From Algivirga pacifica (GTDB lineage: Bacteria > Bacteroidota > Bacteroidia > Cytophagales > Flammeovirgaceae): a stretch of DNA of 64,000 bases. Position numbers and translations under genes: made by a program. The stretch covers positions 248,001 to 312,000 of the forward strand of contig NZ_BAABJX010000020.1 of the NCBI RefSeq assembly GCF_039543525.1. Reading direction: 5' to 3'. Below, one piece after another: positions 8,088-17,316 of this stretch. Below the pieces are notes generated by a model that was not told the DNA's origin, searched no databases, and saw nothing but the letters and a program-made list of their open reading frames with translations. The first letter of the stretch is position 1; the number at the start of each line of letters is the position of its first letter.

Positions 8088-9488
8088 ATGAAAAACGAAC
8101 AATACCAATCCGTCAAACAAAAAGCAGATAAGGCACTGAAAGGCTTACTCCTTGGTAGCTTTGTCTTTGGGTTATTTATAGCCAACTTTTATGACACTTG
8201 GATGATAGCTGCAGGAGTCGGTGCTCTTAATCTCTCGGCCTTCTTTCTGACACATCTACTATTACCAAAATCAACCCTATATCAGTATGTTGCCTCTGTG
8301 ATACTGGCTATTTTTGTAGCCCAATATATTTATCAGATGCACGGCCTCTTTGAAATGCACTTCTTTGCATTTATCTACTCTGCCTTTCTAATTAGTTTCC
8401 AGAACTGGAAACTTCAGGTTCCTTTTATTATTACCATTGCTTTGCACCATGGGTTATTTGCCTATGCACAATTTAGCGGCAAGCCTGACATTTACTTTAC
8501 GCAGCTAGATTATATGGATCTGCAGACGTTCACTTTTCACATTTTACTGGCTGCTACTTCTGTATTTGTTTCTGGCTATTGGGCATATTCCTTCTCAAAA
8601 AGGACAGAGATTGATGAAGCCCAAAAAGAACAAATTCGTTCGCTTTACGATAAGGCAAAAAAGAATAAGATGAAACTAGATGAAAGTATCAACTATGCGA
8701 AAAGAATACAGCAGTTGATGCTCCCGGAGTTAAACAAGATCAGGGAAATCCTTCCATCCACCATGATCTTTTATAAACCAAAAGATGTGGTAAGTGGGGA
8801 TACCTACTGGCATACCTATCAGGACAATAAATATTTTTTAGCTGCTATTGATTGTACAGGACATGGGGTACCCGGAGCATTTATGAGTATCCTTGCGACA
8901 GAGAAACTACATGAGATCGTGAGTGTTCGAAAAATCATGGAGCCCGCCAAGATCTTAACAGCATTGGATCATAGCATACAAAAAGTCCTCAAACAAAGAG
9001 AATCTGGTAATATGGATGGCATGACGATCTCTTTATGTGTTGTCGATGCAGCCCTCAAAAAGCTCCATTTTGCTGGCGCTAAAAGTCCTTTGGTGATTGC
9101 CAATAAAGAGCAGGTACTGGAAGTCAAGGGCGATAAAAAACCTATAGGCTATTGGAGATATGATTCCTCTTACCAATTTGAAGAACAAGAAATCTCTTTG
9201 AAGGAGGACGATACTTACTATATGTTCTCTGATGGTTATCAAGATCAGTTTGGAGGCCCTGATAATAAAAAGTTTGGAAAGAAACGACTAAAATCCCTGA
9301 TACAAGAGTTATCCGAAAACATGCACACTCCTAAAGAAAAGTTACAACGATTTGAACAAGCTTTTTTTGATTGGAAAGGAAGCAAACCGCAAATCGACGA
9401 TATCCTTGTGATGGGCTTTTCGGCTAATGACATCTTGTCTAAATACGCTATGGAAGAGATGATGGAGGAAGACCGTATGTATAATTAA
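8088..9488 (+). CDS. Membrane-anchored SpoIIE/PP2C-type phosphatase
   Basis: 466 residues. The N-terminal part (about 18-165) has six hydrophobic helices and the motif FEMHFFAFIYSAFL followed by TIALHHGLF, similar to sensory membrane domains fused to chemotaxis receptors. A short coiled coil (about 170-205) leads to the SpoIIE serine/threonine phosphatase domain (about 225-455). Metal-binding acidic residues are visible in VVSGDTYWH, AAIDCTGHGVPGAFMS and YYMFSDGYQDQFGG, and in the terminal QIDDILVMGF. Such proteins dephosphorylate anti-sigma-factor antagonists or related partners. No anti-sigma factor or STAS gene is adjacent, so the target is unknown. Confidence 0.92.
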   Translation: MKNEQYQSVKQKADKALKGLLLGSFVFGLFIANFYDTWMIAAGVGALNLSAFFLTHLLLPKSTLYQYVASVILAIFVAQYIYQMHGLFEMHFFAFIYSAFLISFQNWKLQVPFIITIALHHGLFAYAQFSGKPDIYFTQLDYMDLQTFTFHILLAATSVFVSGYWAYSFSKRTEIDEAQKEQIRSLYDKAKKNKMKLDESINYAKRIQQLMLPELNKIREILPSTMIFYKPKDVVSGDTYWHTYQDNKYFLAAIDCTGHGVPGAFMSILATEKLHEIVSVRKIMEPAKILTALDHSIQKVLKQRESGNMDGMTISLCVVDAALKKLHFAGAKSPLVIANKEQVLEVKGDKKPIGYWRYDSSYQFEEQEISLKEDDTYYMFSDGYQDQFGGPDNKKFGKKRLKSLIQELSENMHTPKEKLQRFEQAFFDWKGSKPQIDDILVMGFSANDILSKYAMEEMMEEDRMYN

Positions 9489-9881
9489 TACTTAGCATTT
9501 AATCTGCTCAAGTCTTATTTCACAAAATAACAAAAATGAGTCATCCCATATTAACAAATGACTTAGTTTTCTGAGAACTCATCACTTTACAGCTACCTCA
9601 CAAGCTCTTTATAAGCTTCTTCATTTTTTCCTTGATGAAAAAACGAAGCAAAAAAATCAAGGCTTTGAAGAATTTGCCTAATTTTTAATCGGAAAAGCTA
9701 AAACCATTACATGGCGTATTCAACTCGCTACGCTCAAACAGTGGAATTTTCTTAACGCTTTTACGATTAAAAATTTTAACGGCAATTCTTCAAGGCCGTT
9801 TTTAAATAAAAAAGCATTAATCACCCCTTAAATATTGATATGGGATGATTCATGTTTTGTATTTCAAGATATATCCCTTGA
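9489..9881. other. Convergent spacer occupied by a 318-bp inverted-repeat element
   Basis: 393 bp between convergent genes. Apart from short flanks it is filled by the element at 9536-9853; no coding potential was seen. Confidence 0.75.
9536..9853. repeat. MITE-like intergenic element with 16-bp terminal inverted repeats
   Basis: Ends ATGAGTCATCCCATAT (9536-9551) and ATATGGGATGATTCAT (9838-9853) are inverted with one mismatch. Inside are a second long imperfect inverted pair (9661-9698 with 9757-9797, sharing TGAAGAATT and TTTTTAATCG-type blocks) and a perfect CCTTGAT/ATCAAGG pair (9630-9662). The block CTCGCTACGCTCAAACAGTG resembles repeats I recall from other Bacteroidota genomes (from memory, not checked). 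No transposase is present. Confidence 0.6.
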
Positions 9882-11066
9882 TTACTCAAACCCTATTTCA
9901 TAACTCTCTAAAAACCCTTTATTGAAGGTATACTTACCAACAAATTTTGGACTGTTGTCATAACGGGCATTGAATGCCTTATTATAGTCGGCAATGATAT
10001 ATTGAAAGGTCACTTTCGTTCCATCTTCATTCTTGCGGTCAATAAAATCAGGTTCGCCCTGTATAATTCGAAAACGAGCCATCGTCATTCCCAAATGGAT
10101 ATTTCTGCCCGTATCGAAGCTCTCTTTATCCAGTCTGACGCCCTTCTCATTAATTTCTTCTTGTTTCTCTACTCTGATCCTAGACCATCGAGCATATGAA
10201 GATGTAGGATCCAATTGAAGAGTGATCAACTGTTTACCATCTGCAGACTGAAACTGAACAGGCTTGTCATGCTCCACAGAAATCGATGAAGGGTACTTTT
10301 CTAAGAATTTATTTATACTAAAAGAGTCCATTAGACTAAACGTTCCGGCACTCAAGTCCGGCATATAATATTTTGTATCTGCTAATGAAAGTTTCGCATA
10401 CTCTGGATGTATCAATCGATCAGAAGGTATTCCCTCTTCAGTAAAATCATTCTCATACATCGCCATTTCCTCTTCCTGATTCTCTTGTTGCTGACGTTGC
10501 CATTGCTCCTCTGCTGCAATCATGAACCCTTCCAACATAATGCTTATACCTTTGACTGGAATACCAATCAATGCTACTGCTAGCAGATAAGCCATTAAAC
10601 TTTTTCCAAAATTGAAGGTGTACACGCCGCTTTCACGGTAATATACCACTTGTGTTCCTGCGATATAATCTCCTAATCGTCGCTCACCTAAGATAAGAAT
10701 TGCCATTACCTCTATAGGCCATAACGGTAGAAAAGCATTTCTTACCACCAATTGAAAAGGAGAAGCCGTTAACCCCGATCGAACATCCACCACCTGCATA
10801 TTGATGGCTCGCTTTCCTGGCCCTCGTCCTTCTACCATATCTTTACTCATATACAAGCCTATTGCCATCACAAAAAGCACATATATATGAAATGGAGGTA
10901 GCACATCCGTCAAACTCTGAGGCTCTTGCCCTATTTGTCCAATGATATGATAAATCATAAAAGGGCTAACCATCAACCCTATAATAAACGTAAAAACAAT
11001 ATGATCAATGAATGCCCCTCCAAGTCGTTCCAATCGATGAGGTTTTGTTTCCTGTAAAGCTTCCAT
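9882..11066 (-). CDS. RDD-family membrane protein with soluble C-terminal domain
   Basis: 394 residues. The N-terminal RDD domain (about 8-150) shows RLGGAFIDHIVFTFI, the helix MAIGLYMSKDMVEGRGPGKRAINMQVVD and ERRLGDYIAGTQVVYY; two to three more hydrophobic segments end near 185. The remainder (about 200-394) is a charged, probably periplasmic or cytoplasmic domain with a Q/E-rich linker (EEQWQRQQQENQEEE) and a beta-rich end (TKVTFQYIIADYNKAF). RDD proteins are implicated in ion exchange or envelope functions, but none is assigned here. The C-terminal half is not recognised. Confidence 0.85.
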   Translation of the reverse strand: MEALQETKPHRLERLGGAFIDHIVFTFIIGLMVSPFMIYHIIGQIGQEPQSLTDVLPPFHIYVLFVMAIGLYMSKDMVEGRGPGKRAINMQVVDVRSGLTASPFQLVVRNAFLPLWPIEVMAILILGERRLGDYIAGTQVVYYRESGVYTFNFGKSLMAYLLAVALIGIPVKGISIMLEGFMIAAEEQWQRQQQENQEEEMAMYENDFTEEGIPSDRLIHPEYAKLSLADTKYYMPDLSAGTFSLMDSFSINKFLEKYPSSISVEHDKPVQFQSADGKQLITLQLDPTSSYARWSRIRVEKQEEINEKGVRLDKESFDTGRNIHLGMTMARFRIIQGEPDFIDRKNEDGTKVTFQYIIADYNKAFNARYDNSPKFVGKYTFNKGFLESYEIGFE

Positions 11067-11199
11067 GAAGTATAATTTTTAAAAAGTGAGTCATTAATTT
11101 AGCAGAAAAATTTCATTGCCGTTAATTAATACAATAATTTCCCGCTCTAATTACATTTAGAGCTTACTTAATTTAACTGATCATAAAAACTTTTTGAAG

Positions 11200-12237
11200 A
11201 TGCGTTCTTTTTTTATTCTTCTTTTTATTACTCTTTCCTTTTCATCTTTTGGGCAAAACCAGCCTTATCGACTTACCCTTAACGAAGACTTTATCCCTAC
11301 TTTTACAGAGTCTGAAGTGGTTTACGTACGTTTTCTAGAAAAAGCCTCTATAAACGACTCCACTTTTAACATAAAAGATTATAGAAAGGACGGGACGCTC
11401 TATCAAATTGGACAGGTACAGCTTAAGTCACTACAAAATGAAAAAGCTGAATTTTTTCTATTACATGGCGATAATCCCATGATGCGAGCTCTAATTTTCA
11501 AAAAGCAAGAAAAAAACGGTCCCTTTACAAGCTTTTATCCAAATGGTAAAAAAGAAAAAAGTGGTCATTACGTTGAGGATGAGAAAGTTGGCTTACACAC
11601 CGAATGGTACGCCAATGGAATGGTAAAGGCTCAGTACATTCATGATGTCGAAAGAAAAAGAGAATTAGGCTATACTCCAGTTGAAAATTTCCAGGATAGC
11701 CTCGGCAACACGTTGGTTAAAAATGGGCAAGGAGTTTTCATTCAATATGAAAATGGTATTTTACTAGACTCTGGTAAAATTGTTAATCGGCTTCGTGAAG
11801 GGGAATGGAAAGGCACCTTCAAGAATCAGCAATCAATGTATCGAGAAGTTTACGAAAAAGGCGTCTTGAAAGAAGGGTATAGCACAGACTCTTTAGGCAA
11901 TACGTTTGAATACAAAAAAATCTTGTCTTCTCCCTTGACTCAAGACCAAGAAACTGCTCTTAAATTTTATAAGCCTATTTATCGTAAAGTACAATATCCT
12001 ACGGATGCTAGAGTGGCCGGAATAGGAGGAAAAGCTTGGTTAAAATTCACCCTCCATGAGAATGGCAAAGTTTCAAACCTGAAAATCTATAGATCACAAC
12101 TAGAGTCCTTTGACCAAGCAGCTCTAAAAGCTTTTCAAAAAGGTATAAAAAAATCAAAAATAGACCTTCCCTTATTCAAGGGACAACCTTTTGAGCATAC
12201 TTATATCGTTCCGTTCAAATTTGAAATGATGAATTAG
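11200..12237 (+). CDS. TonB C-terminal-domain protein with MORN-like repeats
   Basis: About 345 residues. Signal peptide (MRSFFILLFITLSFSSFG), a central region with MORN/YwqK-type repeats (FYPNGKKEKSGHYVEDEKVG, then EWYANGMVKAQY and YENGILLDSG), and a C-terminal TonB_C domain at about 255-345 (YPTDARVAGIGGKAWLKFTL, then SFDQAALKAFQKG). Proteins with this layout are common in Bacteroidota and may link periplasmic partners to outer-membrane transport, but the role is not established. There is no membrane anchor like that of genuine TonB, so energy transduction is doubtful. I chose the ATG six nucleotides after an in-frame TTG. Confidence 0.85.
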   Translation: MRSFFILLFITLSFSSFGQNQPYRLTLNEDFIPTFTESEVVYVRFLEKASINDSTFNIKDYRKDGTLYQIGQVQLKSLQNEKAEFFLLHGDNPMMRALIFKKQEKNGPFTSFYPNGKKEKSGHYVEDEKVGLHTEWYANGMVKAQYIHDVERKRELGYTPVENFQDSLGNTLVKNGQGVFIQYENGILLDSGKIVNRLREGEWKGTFKNQQSMYREVYEKGVLKEGYSTDSLGNTFEYKKILSSPLTQDQETALKFYKPIYRKVQYPTDARVAGIGGKAWLKFTLHENGKVSNLKIYRSQLESFDQAALKAFQKGIKKSKIDLPLFKGQPFEHTYIVPFKFEMMN

Positions 12238-12245
12238 ATGACCCA

Positions 12246-12273
12246 TATCCCCTTGCTATAAGACAAGGGGATA
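12246..12273. terminator. Probable bidirectional terminator hairpin
   Basis: Perfect 10-bp stem TATCCCCTTG / CAAGGGGATA with an 8-nt loop, in the 43-bp gap between convergent genes. Flanking T runs are weak on both strands. Confidence 0.6.
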
Positions 12274-12280
12274 CATATGT

Positions 12281-13450
12281 TTAATAGACCACCTGATTTT
12301 CTTTAATCACCTTTTTGGCTACAATCTCTTTCATGATCTCATTGGTTCCGGCATAGATCTTTTGCACCCGACTATCGGCATAGGCCTTTGCGATCCAGAA
12401 CTCCCACATATACCCATATCCTCCGTGTAGCTGCAGACATTCATCGACTACCTTACACTGTATATCAGTTGTAGCAAACTTGGCCATAGCGGCTGTCTCT
12501 GCATCCAGTTGATCGTTAGACAATAACTCACAGCAACGATCTACCAATAACCTTCCCATCTGTACCTCGGCCGTCATCTCTGCAATCTTGAAGCGGGTAT
12601 TTTGAAATTGCGCAACTTGCTTCCCGAAAGCTTGTCGTTCCTGTACATATTGTATCGTCCTTTTTAGCGCCTCTTCGGCTACAGCAATTGCATTGATGGC
12701 CACTAATAAACGCTCCCTGGGCAGCTCCTGCATCATATAGAGAAATCCTTTACCTTCTTCCCCTAGCAGATTTTTGACGGGCACCCTTACATCATCAAAA
12801 AACATCTCACAGGTATCCTGTGCTTTCATGCCTATTTTCTTGAATGGGTAATTCTTGGTAAATCCTTCCCTATCGGCTTCTACCATAATCAAACTGGTTC
12901 CTGCCGAACGATTCTCGTTGTTGGGATCTGTTTTGACAGCCAATAGAACTGCATCACACATATACCCATTAGTAATAAAGGTTTTAGATCCATTGATGAT
13001 ATATTCATCTCCATCCCGAATGGCCGTGGTACGAATCGCCTGCAGGTCACTTCCAGCCCCAGGCTCTGTCATCCCTATAGCAGTAATACATTCTCCTGTA
13101 GCCATTTTGGGCAAGAAATGATATTTCAAATAATCCGACCCTTGATGCACCAAGTAAGGAGCAACAATATCAGAATGCAAGTAAAAGCCCGGCCCAGAAC
13201 ACCCTTGTCGGTGCTGCTCCTCAATCATGATCTGGCTAAAGGAAAAATCAACGCCTGCCCCTCCGTATTCCTCAGGCACGGTCAGGCATAGAAAGCCTAG
13301 TTCCCCCGCCTTCGTCCAAGCCTCCCTGGAGATCATTCCCTGCTGCTCCCACTCTTCATGGTGGGGTACAATCTCTGTTTGATAAAATTCCCTGATCGAT
13401 TCAAGAAAGAAGCGATGCTCATCGGATAATGGTTTATTAGGTAGTAGCAT
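12281..13450 (-). CDS. Acyl-CoA dehydrogenase (LCAD/IVD-like active-site arrangement)
   Basis: FAD enzyme for the first step of beta-oxidation, 389 residues (normal length). Family signatures: AIGMTEPGAGSDLQAIRTTA and the C-terminal LHGGYGYMWEFWIAKAYADS. The usual MCAD/SCAD catalytic Glu position (Y-E-G-T) reads Y-A-G-T here (KIYAGTNEIMKEI); a Glu in QELPRERLL is placed like the catalytic base of long-chain and isovaleryl-CoA dehydrogenases (inference from family knowledge). It is the last gene of the operon after thiolase and the FadJ-like protein, separated from the latter by a heptamer array. Electrons would go to ETF, which is not encoded here. Confidence 0.93.
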   Translation of the reverse strand: MLLPNKPLSDEHRFFLESIREFYQTEIVPHHEEWEQQGMISREAWTKAGELGFLCLTVPEEYGGAGVDFSFSQIMIEEQHRQGCSGPGFYLHSDIVAPYLVHQGSDYLKYHFLPKMATGECITAIGMTEPGAGSDLQAIRTTAIRDGDEYIINGSKTFITNGYMCDAVLLAVKTDPNNENRSAGTSLIMVEADREGFTKNYPFKKIGMKAQDTCEMFFDDVRVPVKNLLGEEGKGFLYMMQELPRERLLVAINAIAVAEEALKRTIQYVQERQAFGKQVAQFQNTRFKIAEMTAEVQMGRLLVDRCCELLSNDQLDAETAAMAKFATTDIQCKVVDECLQLHGGYGYMWEFWIAKAYADSRVQKIYAGTNEIMKEIVAKKVIKENQVVY

Positions 13451-13485
13451 TTTTTTAATTATTAATTTTCAATTTTTAATTAATA

Positions 13486-13544
13486 ATTCTTCATTCTTCA
13501 TTCTTCATTCTTCATTCTTCATTCTTCATTCTTCATTCTTCATT
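13486..13544. repeat. Heptamer tandem array, unit CATTCTT (about 8 copies)
   Basis: Runs into the 3' end of the FadJ-like gene: the last codons (Asn-Glu-Glu-stop) are read from the array's complement AATGAAGAATGA. An AT-rich TTAATTTTCAATTTTTAATTA palindromic stretch precedes it on the plus strand (13455-13485). Confidence 0.92.
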
Positions 13545-15665
13545 AAAAGAGACTTCTTCCTCTGCCAGTTGTGGATAAAACGTAACCTGATGAACGGCCA
13601 TTTCTTTCAGGCCTATGGTAGGCTTAAATCGCTCTCCATATACCTCTTGCAACTCCTGACATTTTCGGACAAAAGTAGCAACCCCCATGGTATCAATATA
13701 GGAAATAACACCCCCTGTATACGCTGGGAATCCCCAACCTAACACTGACCCAACATCCGCATCTTCTATATTTTTAATGATACCTTCTTCTAAACACCTT
13801 ACCGTTTCCAAAGCCTGGATAATCAATAGACGCTCTTTAAGCGCTTCCACTGACGGTTGTTGAATGATTGCTGGAAAATAGGTTTCCATCTCTTTCCATA
13901 AATACTTTTCTCCTTCCTCAGGATATTCATAAAATCCCTTTCCTGCTTTTTTACCTGTACGATCAAGATCCTCTACCAACAAACGGACAACATCATAGAC
14001 TTCACTATACTCTTCTCCTGTATCCTGATGTACTTGCTGATGAATATGGCATACCAAGTCCAGGCCTACTGCATCAGCTATTTCAAGTGGCCCCATAGGC
14101 ATTCCTGAGATTTCTCCAGCATTCTCCAACAAAGCAGGACGTACTCCCTCCAGAATACAATATAACCCCTCTGTTATGTAGGTAGAGAATACTCTACTCG
14201 TATAGAAGCCTCTATTGTCTCTGACAACAATCGGTAATTTCCCCAATGATTTCACAAAGTCTATACATCGATGAACGCACTCCAATGACGTTTCCTTTGC
14301 CTTGATGATCTCCACCAAAGTCATTTTTTCCACGGGAGAGAAAAAATGTAACCCAATGAAATTTTTGGGTTGAAGAGAATTTGTTGATAGGCCTGCGATA
14401 GGCAATGTTGACGTATTGGAAGCTAGAAGTGCATCTTTCCTAAGGTATTGCTGCACTTCCTGTATCACCTGTCCCTTCACTGATCGCTCTTCCACTACTG
14501 CTTCAATCACTAAATCACAGGCTTTAAAATCTTCATAAGTACTAACCGTCTGAATATTCTCTAGTATACCTTCCACCTCACTAGCAGTACTTTCTCCCTT
14601 TACTATCCTCTTTTTCAATATTCTTTCCGTATAACTTTTCCCTTGATGGGCTTTTTCCAAGGATATATCCTTGAGCAATACACGAATACCTTTACTTGCC
14701 GCAGCATAAGCAATACCACTCCCCATTAATCCCGCTCCAATAATACCAATACATTGGATAGAGTGGTCAACGCCCTCCCTCCTTGCTTTAATCTTCTGAC
14801 GACTCACAAAGAATGTACGCATCATATTTCTAGCGGCATCTGACAAAACACATTGCTTAAAGTATCGGTCTTCTACAAGAGATGCCTGATCAAAAGGTAA
14901 CTGCACTCCCTCATAGACAGCATTCAAGATCGCCTTGGGGGAAATATAATTCCCATAAGTCTTTTTCAGTATATTTCCTGAGGTTCCGAGCAAGGTCATT
15001 CCTATTTCTGGGCGATCAACAGTCCCTCCCGGAAGGGTATACCCTTTTTGATCCCAAGGCTGTTCAACTCCCTCATGTTCCGCTATCCAAGATTTTGCCT
15101 TTGCTAACAATGTATCGAGATCCTCGACCAGTTCATCTACTAAGCCTAACTCCAGTGCTTCTTGAGGACTGTAATTCGTTCCTGTCAAAAGAGGAGTCAT
15201 TGCCTTTTCAATACCAATTAATCTGGGTAACCGCAAGGTTCCTCCAGCCCCTGGCAACAACCCTAACCCTACTTCTGGTAGACCGATCTTTATATTTTTA
15301 TTTTTTAAAGCAATTCTATGATGACAAGCAAGGCAAAGCTCATAGCCTCCTCCCAGAACGGTTCCATTGATTGCAGCCACCACTGGTTTACCACAAGTCT
15401 CCAATTGTCGGTATAATTGCTTAAACTCCTTGACCAATTCTAAAAAAAGAGAACGATTTGCTAAAGCAGCTTTAATATCTGCCCCTACTAGGAAATCTTT
15501 TTTGGAAGAAGTAATGATAACTCCTTTACAAGTCTCCTCTGTGACTTGTGTCAAGGCAGTCTTAAAGTGCACCAGCATTTGCTCCCCTAAGGTATTGACA
15601 GGAGCTTTAACATCGTTAAGTGTTAGGGTTAATATTCCTTGAGAATCTAGTTGAGATGTGATCAT
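13533..15665 (-). CDS. fadJ: Bifunctional enoyl-CoA hydratase / 3-hydroxyacyl-CoA dehydrogenase (FadJ-like)
   Basis: 710 residues. An N-terminal crotonase domain (about 5-190) has the oxyanion-hole motif AAINGTVLGGGYELCLACH and catalytic-region GLPEVGLGLLPGAGGTLRLP. A linker leads to the NAD-binding domain (about 305-490: IGIIGAGLMGSGIAYAAA, then ASNTSTLPIAGL and GLHFFSPVEKMTLVEII) and two C-terminal 3HCDH domains (about 490-700: RDNRGFYTSRVF). It performs hydration and dehydrogenation of the beta-oxidation cycle. It lies between the thiolase and acyl-CoA dehydrogenase genes with heptamer arrays in both spacers. Its stop codon comes from the CATTCTT array, so copy-number change there could alter the last residues. 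Confidence 0.94.
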   Translation of the reverse strand: MITSQLDSQGILTLTLNDVKAPVNTLGEQMLVHFKTALTQVTEETCKGVIITSSKKDFLVGADIKAALANRSLFLELVKEFKQLYRQLETCGKPVVAAINGTVLGGGYELCLACHHRIALKNKNIKIGLPEVGLGLLPGAGGTLRLPRLIGIEKAMTPLLTGTNYSPQEALELGLVDELVEDLDTLLAKAKSWIAEHEGVEQPWDQKGYTLPGGTVDRPEIGMTLLGTSGNILKKTYGNYISPKAILNAVYEGVQLPFDQASLVEDRYFKQCVLSDAARNMMRTFFVSRQKIKARREGVDHSIQCIGIIGAGLMGSGIAYAAASKGIRVLLKDISLEKAHQGKSYTERILKKRIVKGESTASEVEGILENIQTVSTYEDFKACDLVIEAVVEERSVKGQVIQEVQQYLRKDALLASNTSTLPIAGLSTNSLQPKNFIGLHFFSPVEKMTLVEIIKAKETSLECVHRCIDFVKSLGKLPIVVRDNRGFYTSRVFSTYITEGLYCILEGVRPALLENAGEISGMPMGPLEIADAVGLDLVCHIHQQVHQDTGEEYSEVYDVVRLLVEDLDRTGKKAGKGFYEYPEEGEKYLWKEMETYFPAIIQQPSVEALKERLLIIQALETVRCLEEGIIKNIEDADVGSVLGWGFPAYTGGVISYIDTMGVATFVRKCQELQEVYGERFKPTIGLKEMAVHQVTFYPQLAEEEVSFNEE

Positions 15666-15698
15666 AGTTTATGTTTGAGTATAGTAGGTTTACATAAC

Positions 15699-15764
15699 TT
15701 ATCGGTTATCGGTTATCGGTTATCGGTTATCGGTTATCGGTTATCGGTTATCGGTTATCGGTTA
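15699..15764. repeat. Heptamer tandem array, unit CGGTTAT (about 9 copies)
   Basis: Tandem 7-bp repeat between thiolase and fadJ. An inverted relative (AATAACCGATAA, about 15794-15805) lies next to the thiolase stop codon, so the array can fold back. Confidence 0.95.
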
Positions 15765-15809
15765 AGAAAGTTATTTTAACCCTAAACGATAAGCAATAAC
15801 CGATAAACC

Positions 15810-17012
15810 TTAACATCGTTCTATCACTGTCGCGATCCCCATACCTCCACCAATGCAAAGTGTTACCAGGCCGGTAGACAACTGCCGACGTTCCAGTTCA
15901 TCCAATAAGGTTCCGACCAAGAGTGCTCCTGTCGCTCCAAGAGGGTGTCCCATCGCAATAGCTCCTCCATTCACATTAACTTTTTCGGGAGTTACATTGA
16001 GCTGGTCCATAAAGTAATAAGGTACAACAGCAAAGGCTTCATTCACTTCAAATAGGTCTATATCGCCTATTTCCATCCCTGCCTTTTTCAAAGCTTTTTG
16101 GGTTGCCGGGACAGGCCCTGTCAACATGATAGTAGGCTCCGTTCCGACGATTGCAGTAGAGCGTATTCTTGCTCTAGGTTGCATTCCTAATACTTCTCCA
16201 ATCGATCGATTTCCTAATAATAGGACAGCGGCACCATCTACAATCCCGGAAGAGTTTCCTGCATGATGCACATGAGTCACTTTCTCTAGTTCAGGGTAAC
16301 GCTGAATGGCCATAGCATCAAATCCCGCCAAACTCCCCATTTTCTCAAAAGAAGGCTTCAGTGCTGCCAAGCCCTCCAACGTAGTAGAAGGACGTACTAT
16401 TTCATCCTTTTCCAGTAAAACCTCTCCGTTGATATCCTCCACGGGTAACACAGAAGGTTGAAAACGATTTTGTTCCCACGCCAAAGTCGCCCTTTGCTGT
16501 GAGTTAAAGGCATATTGATCCAGTTCCGAACGACTATATCCATACTTTGTAGCAATAAGGTCCGCTGATATTCCCTGTGGGATAATATGGTGTCCCATAA
16601 TCATTTCAGGATCATATAATAAAGATGACCCATCTGTTCCTAAAGGAACTCTGGACATAGACTCTACCCCTCCTGCAATCATCAAGTCCATTTGCCCTGC
16701 CATAATATAAGCCGCAGCTATATTGACAGCCTCCAAGCCAGAACCACAAAAGCGAGCTACCGTTGCACCTGCTACCGAATCAGGATATCCTGCCTGCATC
16801 AGCCCCACTTTTGCAATATCACCCGATTGCTCACGTACCTGAGTAACACAACCCACTACTGCATCCTCCACATATTGAGGAACCAAAGGACTATTTCGCT
16901 CCAGAGCCTTAAAAGTTTGGGATAGTAAGTGGGAGGCCTTTAGGGTAAACAAAGCACCATCTTTTTTGCCTTTACCCCTGGGGGTACGGACTGCATCATA
17001 AATATAAGCCAT
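15810..17012 (-). CDS. Acetyl-CoA C-acyltransferase (thiolase)
   Basis: 400 residues, full-length thiolase that performs the last step of the cycle. Active-site features: nucleophile Cys in ARFCGSGLEAVNIAAA, VNEAFAVVPYYF, the His in GGAIAMGHPLGATGA and the C-terminal LCIGGGMGIATVIERC with a second catalytic Cys. It is first in the operon with fadJ (145 bp downstream) and acyl-CoA dehydrogenase. The degradative FadA/FadI type is inferred from operon context; a biosynthetic acetoacetyl-CoA thiolase cannot be fully excluded from sequence alone. Confidence 0.93.
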   Translation of the reverse strand: MAYIYDAVRTPRGKGKKDGALFTLKASHLLSQTFKALERNSPLVPQYVEDAVVGCVTQVREQSGDIAKVGLMQAGYPDSVAGATVARFCGSGLEAVNIAAAYIMAGQMDLMIAGGVESMSRVPLGTDGSSLLYDPEMIMGHHIIPQGISADLIATKYGYSRSELDQYAFNSQQRATLAWEQNRFQPSVLPVEDINGEVLLEKDEIVRPSTTLEGLAALKPSFEKMGSLAGFDAMAIQRYPELEKVTHVHHAGNSSGIVDGAAVLLLGNRSIGEVLGMQPRARIRSTAIVGTEPTIMLTGPVPATQKALKKAGMEIGDIDLFEVNEAFAVVPYYFMDQLNVTPEKVNVNGGAIAMGHPLGATGALLVGTLLDELERRQLSTGLVTLCIGGGMGIATVIERC

Positions 17013-17316
17013 CAGGGTAGAAAGTAAAAGATATAAGGTAATAGGTAATAGGTATAAGGTAATAGGTTGTGGGTATTAGAGTTACTAGCAGATGATTTCA
17101 CTGTTCACTGTTCACTGTTCACTGTTCACTGTTCACTGTTCACTGTTCACTGTTCACTGTTCACTGTTCACTGCCCTTAACATATTCCTTCATTAATTTA
17201 TTATTTTTCTTAAGAAAGGAAAATTTCCTCTTGAAGTATTTCTTAACTTTTGGAGGATGTCTATAAAAAATGATAATTTTAATGAATTATCTTTTCAGAC
17301 TACTTACGGAAGACCT
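17013..17316. other. Divergent spacer with two heptamer arrays
   Basis: Between the thiolase operon and a divergent lipoprotein gene. It holds degenerate TAATAGG heptamers (17033-17066), the perfect CACTGTT array (17097-17173) and an AT-rich tail. An in-frame ATG at 17257 sits directly after GGAGG but is too close to it for normal initiation. Confidence 0.7.
17097..17173. repeat. Heptamer tandem array, unit CACTGTT (11 copies)
   Basis: Perfect head-to-tail 7-bp repeat, preceded at 17033-17066 by a degenerate TAATAGG heptamer run. It is the only large array in a divergent spacer, so it may lie between or within two promoter regions. Confidence 0.95.

Noticed and set aside
7154..17173. CRISPR arrays or plasmid-type iterons in the tandem repeats
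   Set aside because: Units are 7 bp head to tail without spacers, no cas genes are present, and there is no replication initiator gene nearby.
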